From the NCBI RefSeq assembly GCF_003696215.1, contig NZ_RFFG01000005.1:100385-164384 (forward strand): a stretch of 64,000 nt of DNA. Reading direction: 5' to 3'. Under the pieces are notes generated by a model. It had not been told where the DNA came from. It worked only from the letters and a program-made list of their open reading frames with translations, and searched no databases. This DNA is from Actinomadura harenae. Lineage in GTDB: Bacteria > Actinomycetota > Actinomycetes > Streptosporangiales > Streptosporangiaceae. This document shows, one piece after another, positions 1 to 7,898 of this stretch. The number at the start of each line of letters is the position of its first letter. Positions within the stretch are counted from its first letter, which is position 1. The position numbers and the translations under genes are program-made.

Positions 1-94
1 GTGGGGGGTCCAACCAGCCGGCGAACGCCGCCGAACACGGGACAAACAGGGCCAGCGGACGGAACAGGGCACGTGGATGACCGACATCACAGGT

Positions 95-125
95 GCCGAC
101 CTGCCGACCTGCCGACCTGCCGACC
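95..125. repeat. 8-bp tandem repeat
   Basis: The octamer GCCGACCT occurs almost four times head to tail in the gene-free 201 bases beyond the end of holA. No convincing gene is visible in 1-201; the open frames there have no ribosome-binding site or protein-like composition. In many actinobacteria rpsT converges on holA, so this may be the spacer between the two, but rpsT itself is not in the window. Confidence 0.8.
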
Positions 126-201
126 AAGGCACAGCAGCCCATTCGACGAAGAACGGCATAGGCGAGCCCAACGAACCCCAGCAGGGTGGGACGAACGGTG
201 A

Positions 202-1155
202 TCAGCGCGCGGAACGGGCCGCGACGATGTCCGAGACCGCCTTCTCCAGGGCGTACGCCGGGTCGGCCGCACCGCCCTTGACCTGCGCGTCGGCCGCGGC
301 GACCACGGTGAGAGCCCGCGCGACGCCGTCCCCTGACCAGCCGCGCAGCTGACGCTGCACCCGGTCGATCTTCCACGGGGGCATCCCCAGGTCCTTCGCC
401 AGCGACGCCCCTCGAGCCCCCCGAGGCGCGCCCCCGACCTTCGCGAGCCCACGCACGCCCTGCGCCAGGGCACTCACGATCAGGACGGGCGCGACTCCGG
501 TCGCGAGCGCCCACCGCAGCTGCTCCAGCGCGTCCGCGAGCTGCCCTTCGATGGCCTTGTCCGCCACGGTGAACCCGCTGACCTCGGCCCGCCCGCGGTA
601 GTACCGCGCGATCGCCGCATCATCGATCTTCCCGCCGGTGTCGGCGACCAGCTGACTGCACGCGGCGGCCAGTTCCCGCAGGTCGTTCCCGACCGCGTCC
701 ACCAGCGTCCGCGCCCCGTCAGCGGAGATCTTCCCCCCGTGCCGCCGGATCTCGGCCCGCACGAAGTCGATCCGCTCGCCCGCCTTGGTGACCTTCGGAC
801 ACGTGATCTTCCGGGCGCCCGCCTTGGCCAGCCCGTCCGCCAGCGCCTTCCCCTTGGCCCCGCCCGCGTGCACCGCGACGAGCGCCACATCGGGCGCGGG
901 ATTCTTCACATAGCCCAGCACCTCGGCCGCGAGATCCTTGTTCAGATCCTGCGACGACCGCAGCACCAGCACCTTCCCGCCGCCGAACAGCGAGGGCGAC
1001 GTCAGCTCCGCCAGCCGTCCCGGCTCCATCCCCCCGGGCACGAGGTCGATGACCTCGGTCTCGGGATCCTCCGCCCGGGCCCCGGCGACCACGTCCCCGA
1101 CCGCCCGCTCAACGAGCAGTTCCTCGTCCCCGACGATCAAAGTGATGGCGTCCAC
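202..1155 (-). CDS. holA: DNA polymerase III delta subunit
   Basis: Delta subunit of the clamp loader, which opens the beta sliding clamp and loads it on DNA during replication. The 317-residue product begins VDAITLIVGDEELLVERAV, a typical delta N-terminus, and has the family's usual length. Conserved stretches such as the SPSLFGGGKVLVLRSSQDL region and the helical collar domain towards the C-terminus are visible; like other delta subunits it lacks a Walker A site. The GTG at 1155 is preferred because a GGGGGG ribosome-binding site lies five bases upstream; a GTG at 1161 is the alternative, and the longer frame to 1209 gives an unlikely leader. It follows comEC on the same strand with a 166-base gap, the usual actinobacterial comEA-comEC-holA order. 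Confidence 0.93.
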   Translation of the reverse strand: MDAITLIVGDEELLVERAVGDVVAGARAEDPETEVIDLVPGGMEPGRLAELTSPSLFGGGKVLVLRSSQDLNKDLAAEVLGYVKNPAPDVALVAVHAGGAKGKALADGLAKAGARKITCPKVTKAGERIDFVRAEIRRHGGKISADGARTLVDAVGNDLRELAAACSQLVADTGGKIDDAAIARYYRGRAEVSGFTVADKAIEGQLADALEQLRWALATGVAPVLIVSALAQGVRGLAKVGGAPRGARGASLAKDLGMPPWKIDRVQRQLRGWSGDGVARALTVVAAADAQVKGGAADPAYALEKAVSDIVAARSAR

Positions 1156-1321
1156 TGGCACCCCCCAACAATGCCACACCCCTCCCCCCACCCCGACCCG
1201 ACAGCCCAAACACCGCCCTCAGGGGGACCTGCATCAACTGGCTTTGTCCAGTCCGATGTGACCTCTCGGGGCCGGCTGACGGCGTGGGGCCGGTGAGGAG
1301 GCACGGGTGCTCCCTTGACGG

Positions 1322-3886
1322 TCAATGGCGGGCAACGGTGGCGATGCCTGTGCGGGTTCGTACGACGGCGATGTCTCCCTGCCGGTCAGTGCGAAGAACG
1401 CGGATCCCGAGGTGTTGGAGGAGGCCGACGGTGTGGGGGGACGGGTGGCCGTAGTCGTTGTCCTTCCCCACGGAGACCAGCCCGATCGAGGCGTGGGCGG
1501 CGGCCAGGAAGGGACGGTGCTGGCTTCGTGAGCCATGGTGGGGAACCTTCAGGACCTGGACATGCGGCACAGCCGAGACCAGGGCTTGCTGGGCCTCGGT
1601 TTCGACGTCGCCTGGCAGGAGGGCGCTGAAGCCGGGACGGGTCGCGACCAGGACGATGCTGGCGTTGTTCATGACTGTGCCCTCGTCCTGCGCGGTGAGC
1701 CGGGGCTTGGACGTGGCGGGCGCGAGGACGGTCAGGGCCAGGTCTCCGACATGCCAGCTGTCGCCGGGGCCGGCGGGACGAAGGGGGACGCCACCCGCGA
1801 AGCGGGCCTCGCGGCCGAACCCCAGGGGCGTGACCAGCACCAGTCCGACGCGTCGTCCGTGCCGGATGCCCGGAACACCGTCAATGTGATCGGCATGCGG
1901 GTGCGTCAGGACCAGCAGCGGCACCTCGCGGACATGGAGACGCTGGAGACAGCCGTCCATCGCACTCGGGTCCGGCCCGGCATCGACAACAACGGCGCGA
2001 CCTGGGCCCGCTGACAGGACGAGACCGTCCCCCTGGCCCACATCACATGCGACGAGCTGCCAGCCCGGCGGGGGCCATCCGGGAGCGAGGACGTGCATGC
2101 ACACGACCCCCGCCAGGACTCCCGCCATCGCGGCCGCGAACAACAGTCGCAGGCGTCGCGAGCGCAGCATCGCGATGGTGATGGCACCTGCCGTGAGCAG
2201 GCCTGCCGCACCCAACGCGCCGCTCGCCCATGGCAGGGTGGCATAGGGCAGGGTCGAGGCCGTCCTGGCGACCCAGATGATCCACCGCACGGGGTACTCG
2301 GCCGGCCAGAGGACGAGACCGGCGAGGGACGGGGAGAACGGCGCGACCACCGCCGCCGCGGCACCGAGCAGCGTCGCCGGCGCGACCGCCGGATCGGCGA
2401 GCAGGTTGGCGGCCACCGATACGACGCCCAGCTCGCCCGACATCATCACCAGGATCGGGGCCACCGCCAGCTCGGCGGCCACCGCGACGGCCAGGGCGTC
2501 CGCCACGAAGTCGGGCAGCCGTCGCCGGAGCCGCTCGCGCCAGGCCGGGGCGAGAACGAGCAGCCCCGCCGTCGCCGCGGCCGAGAGCGCGAACCCGTAC
2601 GACCGGCTCAATCCCGGATCGACAAGGACGAGCAGGAGCACAGCCCCGGCCAGTGCGGGCACACCCTGGCGAGGACGTCCCGTGAACAGGGCCAGCAGAC
2701 CGATGGTCGCCATGACCGCAGCGCGCAGCACGCTCGGATCCGGACGTGCGATCACAACGAACCCGACGACCGCGATTCCCGCGATCAGTGGCGCGCCCCG
2801 CCTCCCGAGCCCGCCCATCCGGCAGAGCGCCAGCACGGCACCGACGACGATCGCCAGGTTCGCCCCGGACACGACGAGAAGGTGGCTCAGTCCGGCCGTG
2901 GTGAAGTCCTCGGCGAGGTCCGGATCGAGGCGCGAAGTGTCACCGACGACCATGGCGGGCAGCACGCCTCGCGCGTCCGGATGCAGGACGTCGGCCGCCC
3001 GCCTCAGCTTCGCGCGGACGGCTCCCGCGACCCGCTGAATCTTCGACGGTCCGCTCATCACGGACGGCGGCCCGCGCACGAGCACCACCGCCGCCAGCAA
3101 CTCCGCCCGCTTGGGCAGAGCGAGCCGTCCCACGCACCGGACCTTCACACTCGGAACCAGCCCACTCCACTCCCGGCCGGACGCGAGCAGCAAGACCGGA
3201 ACCCTCGTCCGCACACCTCGCCCACGTCCCTCATACCGCTCCACCCGTGCTCGAACGATCACCGTTTCCCGTCCACCGACCTGCTTGGTCTTCGGATCGC
3301 TCGTGACGACGACCACCACCGCCGCGCTGTGATGCGCCCGCGCCCCCGCGAACACCGGCCCCGACCGCACCGCCGACGTCCGAAGCCCCACCCCGGTCGC
3401 GGACGCCGTGGCACACAACAACACGACTCCCCCGACCACCAACCAGTCCTCAGCCGAGCTGCCGTCCCGACGTCCCGGCCCGCCCGCCCGCACCCGCCTC
3501 CCGACCCCACGCCGCCCCACGAACCGGCCAAGTCTCACCAACCCGCCCGTCCGCTCAGGCCCCTTCGCTCCGCCCTGACTTCCCCACTCGCCCAACCTCA
3601 CAGACGATCCCGCACCGACCCTCTGTGAACGCCGCTCGAACGAACCATGCGCTCGTCTGAAGCGAGCACGCAGGAGAAGCGCGCACGCTCCAAACGCACA
3701 GACCCCGGCCAGCAGGTAGCACACCCACGCGGACCGGCCCAAGCAGACGAAGGCACCAGCCCACGCACCCAACGCCGGGCCGATCAACCGCAAGTCATGC
3801 TCAACCGCCGGATGCTCCCCCTCCGCCGCAGCGCCCGGTGGCGCAGAACCCTGAATGGGCCCCGTTCCCCCCACATCCCCACTCAC
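1322..3886 (-). CDS. comEC: ComEC/Rec2 family DNA-uptake channel protein
   Basis: Predicted polytopic membrane protein that forms the inner-membrane channel for single-stranded DNA in competence systems; actual competence in this organism is unknown. The 854-residue product has an N-terminal basic and hydrophobic region, a competence domain with many membrane helices (including GLSHLLVVSGANLAIVVGA around residue 335) and a C-terminal metallo-beta-lactamase domain. The metal-binding motif HPHADH is near residue 655, followed by LLPGDVE, KVPHHGS and GHPSP elements, so the nuclease-like domain looks intact. The GTG start overlaps the stop of an upstream low-complexity frame in GTGA (3883-3886), suggesting possible translational coupling. 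The distance from comEA (about 1.26 kb) is unusual, since these genes are normally close together. Confidence 0.92.
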   Translation of the reverse strand: MSGDVGGTGPIQGSAPPGAAAEGEHPAVEHDLRLIGPALGAWAGAFVCLGRSAWVCYLLAGVCAFGACALLLRARFRRAHGSFERRSQRVGAGSSVRLGEWGSQGGAKGPERTGGLVRLGRFVGRRGVGRRVRAGGPGRRDGSSAEDWLVVGGVVLLCATASATGVGLRTSAVRSGPVFAGARAHHSAAVVVVVTSDPKTKQVGGRETVIVRARVERYEGRGRGVRTRVPVLLLASGREWSGLVPSVKVRCVGRLALPKRAELLAAVVLVRGPPSVMSGPSKIQRVAGAVRAKLRRAADVLHPDARGVLPAMVVGDTSRLDPDLAEDFTTAGLSHLLVVSGANLAIVVGAVLALCRMGGLGRRGAPLIAGIAVVGFVVIARPDPSVLRAAVMATIGLLALFTGRPRQGVPALAGAVLLLVLVDPGLSRSYGFALSAAATAGLLVLAPAWRERLRRRLPDFVADALAVAVAAELAVAPILVMMSGELGVVSVAANLLADPAVAPATLLGAAAAVVAPFSPSLAGLVLWPAEYPVRWIIWVARTASTLPYATLPWASGALGAAGLLTAGAITIAMLRSRRLRLLFAAAMAGVLAGVVCMHVLAPGWPPPGWQLVACDVGQGDGLVLSAGPGRAVVVDAGPDPSAMDGCLQRLHVREVPLLVLTHPHADHIDGVPGIRHGRRVGLVLVTPLGFGREARFAGGVPLRPAGPGDSWHVGDLALTVLAPATSKPRLTAQDEGTVMNNASIVLVATRPGFSALLPGDVETEAQQALVSAVPHVQVLKVPHHGSRSQHRPFLAAAHASIGLVSVGKDNDYGHPSPHTVGLLQHLGIRVLRTDRQGDIAVVRTRTGIATVARH

Positions 3887-4701
3887 TTCCGTCGCCCTCC
3901 TTCACCCTTGGCAGACGCGCACACGCCTGCAGAGGCGGACGCACCTGTGGATGCAGACGTGCGCAGGAGCCCGCCGCCTCCTCCAGATGCGGCCGCCGCG
4001 TCCGGAGCCTCCGTGCCCTCGAGCACCCCTTCGTCCCCCCGCACCCGGACTAACTCGGTCGCAGCCGTGGACCCATGTGCCTTCACACGCCCCGGCGCCA
4101 CCACGGACGTGGTCACCTCAATGCCCCTTCGCGCCTGCGCGGGTCCTGCCGCTTGCATGGAGCCTGACGAACGCGCGAAACCTGACGCTTGCACGGGGCT
4201 TCGCGTTCGTACGGGCCCAGCGCTCCCGCGAGACCTGACGCTCGCGCAGGGCCTGATGTACATCGGCGGCAGACCCTCGTCCGCTCCGACGGCCTGGAAG
4301 TGGGTTCCGGCGGAGTAAAGGTCGCCGATGCAGTCGAGGACGTCGCACTGGGGCATCTGACGACGCGCCGCCGCCCGGCTCGGCGGCGCATCGCTTGCAC
4401 GGGGCCTGGCGCTCGCATGAGGGCTGGCGCTGACACCAGGGCTGGCGCTTGCGCGGCCGTGGGCGCGGGCGCGGGCGCGGGCGCTTGTGCGGGGCTTGGC
4501 GCCTGCGCGCACGCTGGTGTCTGCGCGGGGTCTGGGACCCACGCGGACGCTGGTGCCTGTGCAGACGCTGCCGCTTGTCGGGGTGTAGGTAGACGCAGTC
4601 GCGGTGTGCCTGGGCGAAGCGGGTTCATTTCCCTCCTTGTGGTTGGTGTCCGAGGCGAAGCAGCACCTGACTCCAGCGGCGAGGGCCGCCATGGACGCCA
4701 T
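3883..4701 (-). CDS. possible low-complexity protein ahead of comEC
   Basis: This open frame fills most of the gap between comEA and comEC, and its stop overlaps the comEC start in GTGA, which is the main argument for translation. The product would be about 272 residues, rich in Ala, Arg, Ser and Pro with hexapeptide periodicity from two 18-bp repeat blocks. Between the blocks is a more protein-like island beginning MPQCDVLDCIGDLYSAGTHF. Against it: the sampled third-position GC (roughly two thirds) is lower than in neighbouring genes, the frame can extend to 4851, and no family is recognised. A weak GGAG lies just before the ATG at 4701. It may be a decayed gene or a non-coding insert. Confidence 0.25.
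   Translation of the reverse strand: MASMAALAAGVRCCFASDTNHKEGNEPASPRHTATASTYTPTSGSVCTGTSVRVGPRPRADTSVRAGAKPRTSARARARAHGRASASPGVSASPHASARPRASDAPPSRAAARRQMPQCDVLDCIGDLYSAGTHFQAVGADEGLPPMYIRPCASVRSRGSAGPVRTRSPVQASGFARSSGSMQAAGPAQARRGIEVTTSVVAPGRVKAHGSTAATELVRVRGDEGVLEGTEAPDAAAASGGGGGLLRTSASTGASASAGVCASAKGEGGRRK
4132..4257. repeat. 18-bp periodic repeat block A
   Basis: Seven degenerate units of 18 bp run in register, for example CGCTTGCATGGAGCCTGA at 4150 and CGCTTGCACGGGGCTTCG at 4186. The period is a multiple of three, so every reading frame shows a six-residue repeat. It is separated from block B by about 127 bp of non-repetitive sequence. Confidence 0.75.
4385..4582. repeat. 18-bp periodic repeat block B
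   Basis: Eleven degenerate 18-bp units in register, for example GGGCTGGCGCTGACACCA at 4421, GGGCTGGCGCTTGCGCGG at 4439 and ACGCTGGTGTCTGCGCGG at 4511. The consensus is close to that of block A. This looks like a minisatellite-type expansion. The remaining sequence from 4702 to 5146 holds no gene I can support. Confidence 0.8.
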
Positions 4702-5146
4702 GTGCTCCGGATTCCGGAGCTGAAGGCACCCGTGTCGTCGGTGCTGAAGACACTGCGGGTGCGACGCCCCGCTGGTCTTGGTCCTGATGGAGGTTCGTCT
4801 GGGCGCCGGCGTGTGGTCGCGGGTGTCGGTGATGTGGGCCCACACCGTCACTGGTGCGGTGTGGAACTCTGCGGGCTGGCTGGCGGCGCTTCTGATCTGG
4901 CTCGCCGGGAACGATCACGCTGGCTGGGAGCCGGCGTGACCTTGCCCGTCTCCCTGTGGTCCCGGCCCGAATGACCACGCGCGGCATGTTCACGACAGGT
5001 GTCCTGCATCGAGCCGCGGACCAGAGACGAAGCCGACGGCATCCGGTGGGCCCATGCTCACTGCGGTCGCTTCGCTACGGCCGTCGCCTGCCATCGCTGT
5101 GGTCGTCGTTGCCGCCGCTCGAGGCGTCGCTGTGGTTGTGGGTGGG

Positions 5147-6367
5147 TCAGCCTGTGGTGTTGAGGAGGGGTTTGAGGTCGGTGAGGCGGCGGGCTCCGAT
5201 GCCGGGGACCTCCTGGAGTTGGTCGACGCTGCGGAACGGGCCGTGTTGGGTGCGGTAGTCGATGATTCGGCGGGCCAGGACGGGGCCCACTCCGGGGAGT
5301 TGGTCGAGTTGTTCGGCGGTCGCGGTGTTCAGGTCGAGCGGGGTTCCGGCCGACGTCCCTGAAGGCATGCCCGGGGTGGTTCCGGTGGGCGGGGCCGGGC
5401 CTTGGCCTGGTGGGGGCGCGGGTGGGTGGATGCCCACGGCGATCTGTTCACCGTCCATGAGTTTGCGGGCGAGGTTCAGGGCGCCGGTGTCGGTGCCGGG
5501 GCGGACTCCTCCGGCGGCGTTGAGGGCGTCGGCCACGCGGGATCCGGCGGCGAGGGTCAGTACGCCTGGACGGCGGACCTTGCCGATCACCTGGACGACC
5601 AGTTGCGGCCCCGCCGAGGGGCGGCCGGACGCGACGGTCGTGCTCGTCTCGCTCGCCGACACCGACAGGGACGGCGATACCGCGGCGGACGCCGTCACCG
5701 GTTCGGGGCGTGGGCGCGCCATCCAGAGATAGCCGACCGCGACGAGTACCGCGATGACCCCGACGATCACCAGCGCCCGGACGCCGCCCATCCCAGGGTC
5801 CAGGCGATCACGTTCGAGGAGGCCACGGGCGCGGGCGAAGATGCGGGCGGAGAGCGGTTCGGCTGGGTGCGTCGGCGGATCTTTGGAGGCGTGTGGGGTC
5901 GTGTGCGGAGGCGTCCCGAGGAGGCGCCGTCTTGGGCGCTCGGCGTCCGCGTCCTCTGACGGCTCTCTCAAGGTCGTGTCTTGGAAAGGGGACGGCGGGG
6001 CCTGGTCCTGAGGCGGCTGGATGTCCGCTGGACGTCCGAGGCGAATCGGTGGCCTTGTGTGGTGCGCTGGGTCTGCCTCGGCGCCTGGGAGTGAGAAGGG
6101 GGCCTGGTCAGTGGCCGCCGCGGCGGGCCAGGCTTGCTGGTCCACGTGGGAGCGTTCGGCCGGGGACGCACTCATTTCGCCGTGCGGCTCCGGGGCTGGA
6201 CGGGTCGTCGTGCCGGGGCGAAGGTTCGCACCAGGGGCGATGCTCGCGTCGGTTGACAAGGCGCCCAGGGGGCCGGTCGGAGGGGCGGCGGGCGGCCCGG
6301 GAAAGCCGGGGCGGGTGGGGGTCGAACGAAAGTGCGCGGCCGGTGGGGCCGTGTTGAGAATGTCCAT
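5147..6367 (-). CDS. comEA: ComEA family helix-hairpin-helix DNA-binding protein
   Basis: Membrane-anchored DNA receptor of the competence type, which binds incoming double-stranded DNA and passes it to ComEC. The 406-residue product has a long Pro/Ala-rich cytoplasmic N-terminus, one membrane helix around residues 197-214 (ALVIVGVIAVLVAVGYLW), an SLBB-like domain (LVVQVIGKVRRPGVLTLAAG), a Pro/Gly-rich linker, and two C-terminal helix-hairpin-helix motifs (DLNTATAEQLDQLPGVGPVL and LQEVPGIGARRL). The ATG at 6367 (MDILNT) is chosen by composition; there is no strong ribosome-binding site, and the frame is open to 6484. The N-terminal extension is longer than in Bacillus ComEA. It is transcribed towards comEC and holA. 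Confidence 0.88.
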   Translation of the reverse strand: MDILNTAPPAAHFRSTPTRPGFPGPPAAPPTGPLGALSTDASIAPGANLRPGTTTRPAPEPHGEMSASPAERSHVDQQAWPAAAATDQAPFSLPGAEADPAHHTRPPIRLGRPADIQPPQDQAPPSPFQDTTLREPSEDADAERPRRRLLGTPPHTTPHASKDPPTHPAEPLSARIFARARGLLERDRLDPGMGGVRALVIVGVIAVLVAVGYLWMARPRPEPVTASAAVSPSLSVSASETSTTVASGRPSAGPQLVVQVIGKVRRPGVLTLAAGSRVADALNAAGGVRPGTDTGALNLARKLMDGEQIAVGIHPPAPPPGQGPAPPTGTTPGMPSGTSAGTPLDLNTATAEQLDQLPGVGPVLARRIIDYRTQHGPFRSVDQLQEVPGIGARRLTDLKPLLNTTG

Positions 6368-6514
6368 GCATAAGACGCTAGAGACCCGAACCGCCGAACG
6401 AAAGCCAGGCGGCGAACTGTGGATAACCGCCGTTCTCGCAGGTGAGACGGCGATTCCGAGCGAAGGGACCAAGATCATCGGCAACTGTCGGCGGTGATCG
6501 GTAGATTGCCGGTC

Positions 6515-6874
6515 ATGACACGGATGGCAGGGCTTGTCGCGGTCATTCTTGTCGGCCTCGTGTCGGCGGATTCGGGGCGAGGTCCGGTGATCAACGTGAG
6601 AGGCCCCGCATGGCGCGCGGGTTTCGCCGCCGCGGCCACCGAGGTCACCACAACTCCGCCACAGCCGGACGGAAAGATCGTTTTAGCGGGCTACGTGTTT
6701 TCCGGTCCAGATACGCCAACTGCGCGGTGCGTCTCATTGTTCGAGGTCAAGCACGTTCGGAAGGGCGATATCCCGGCATGGCCGATGCCTCGCGGTATCC
6801 GTCTCGGGACCAAAGCGGGAGTCGAGTACGAGGCGGGATGGGTCGAACGCTGCCGACGGGCCGGGTCCAGGTAG
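6515..6874 (+). CDS. small secreted protein of unknown function
   Basis: A 119-residue frame diverging from comEA. It starts MTRMAGLVAVILVGLVSADS, which reads as a signal peptide, and is followed by a short soluble domain with two cysteines (ARCVSLF and ERC), possibly a disulfide pair. Third-position GC is high though not extreme, consistent with real coding. The open frame begins at 6494, but the ATG at 6515 places the hydrophobic segment at the N-terminus. It converges on the DegV gene with an 11-base gap. I recognise no family. Confidence 0.5.
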   Translation: MTRMAGLVAVILVGLVSADSGRGPVINVRGPAWRAGFAAAATEVTTTPPQPDGKIVLAGYVFSGPDTPTARCVSLFEVKHVRKGDIPAWPMPRGIRLGTKAGVEYEAGWVERCRRAGSR

Positions 6875-6885
6875 CAGTCCGTGCC

Positions 6886-7737
6886 TCAGGGCAGTGGCGC
6901 GACGACCACGCCCAGCATGCCCGGACCCACGTGCGCGCCGATGACCGGGCCGACCTCGCCGATGTGGAGGTCCGCCACGTTCGGGACGCGGTTCCGGAGG
7001 TCGGCGGCGAGCGTCTCGGCCCGGGCGGACGCCGCGAGGTGCTGGATTCCCAGGTCCACGGGGCGGCCGGCGGCTTCGGCGACGGTGACGGCGAGGTCGG
7101 CCAGCCGGGCCAGGGCCCGGGACGTCGTGCGGACCTTCTCCAGCGGGGTGATGCGTCCGGACGAGACGTCCAGCAGCGGTTTCACCATGAGCGCGGAGCC
7201 CAGCAGGTTGGCGGCGGCGCCGATGCGCCCGCTTCGCCGCAGGTGTTCGAGGTTGTCGACGTAGAAGAGTGACCGGGTCAGGGCGGCTCGCCGTTCGGCG
7301 GCCGCCACGACCTCGGCGGGTGAGCCGCCGTCCAGGGCCTTCGCGACGGCGGACAGGACCGCGAACCCCAGGCCCATGCCGATGGTGCCGGAGTCGACCA
7401 CATGGACGGGCACGGGCGCGTCGGCGGCGGCGAGGCGTGCGGCCTCGACCGTCCCCGACATGGAGGCCGACAGGTGCACCGAGACCACGGCGGACGCGCC
7501 GGACCCGGCGGCGTCCGCGTACGCGGCGGCGAAGCGTGAAGGGGACGGCCGGGACGTCGTGACCCGGTGCTGTTCGCGCAGCGCTCGCGCGGTCTCCGCG
7601 GTCGTGGTCGTGTCCTCGTCACGGACGTCGCCGCCGACGGCGAGCTGCAGCGGGACGATCGTGACCGCGTCCGGGTCGGCGAGGTCCGGGGGAAGGTAGG
7701 ACGAGGAGTCCGTGACGACCGCTACCGCACTGCCCAT
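6886..7737 (-). CDS. DegV family protein (fatty-acid binding)
   Basis: A 283-residue DegV-domain protein. Members bind a fatty acid in a cleft between two alpha/beta domains and can act as FakB-like partners of fatty-acid kinase. The N-terminus contains AVVTDSSSYLPPDLA, matching the conserved TDSS loop, and VHVVDSGTIGMGLGF matches the second ligand-contacting segment. The length is normal for the family. No fakA-like kinase is nearby in the window, so the partner is unknown. It appears monocistronic, about 160 bases beyond the end of the HutI-like gene on the same strand. Confidence 0.9.
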   Translation of the reverse strand: MGSAVAVVTDSSSYLPPDLADPDAVTIVPLQLAVGGDVRDEDTTTTAETARALREQHRVTTSRPSPSRFAAAYADAAGSGASAVVSVHLSASMSGTVEAARLAAADAPVPVHVVDSGTIGMGLGFAVLSAVAKALDGGSPAEVVAAAERRAALTRSLFYVDNLEHLRRSGRIGAAANLLGSALMVKPLLDVSSGRITPLEKVRTTSRALARLADLAVTVAEAAGRPVDLGIQHLAASARAETLAADLRNRVPNVADLHIGEVGPVIGAHVGPGMLGVVVAPLP

Positions 7738-7862
7738 AAGGGCGAGGCTACTCCGGGCGGCCGGGCCTGGGTGACCGACTTGTCTCCATCTGTGACGGCC
7801 TGCACCATGACAGGAACGAACACGCGCCCTGAACCCAGGTCGATGGCGCTACCAGCCGGAGG

Positions 7863-7884
7863 CGGGCCGTCCGGAGACGGCCCG
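7863..7884 (-). terminator. hairpin after the HutI-like gene
   Basis: A nine-base-pair perfect stem (CGGGCCGTC / GACGGCCCG) with a CGGA loop lies 15 bases beyond the stop of the gene ending at 7899. There is no T-run, as is common for high-GC actinobacteria. Confidence 0.55.
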
Positions 7885-7898
7885 GGCCGGGTTCAGGG

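Noticed and set aside
2093..3628. Long open frame antisense to comEC
   Set aside because: Arg/His/Gln-rich composition typical of an antisense shadow in high-GC DNA; no ribosome-binding site or family motifs.
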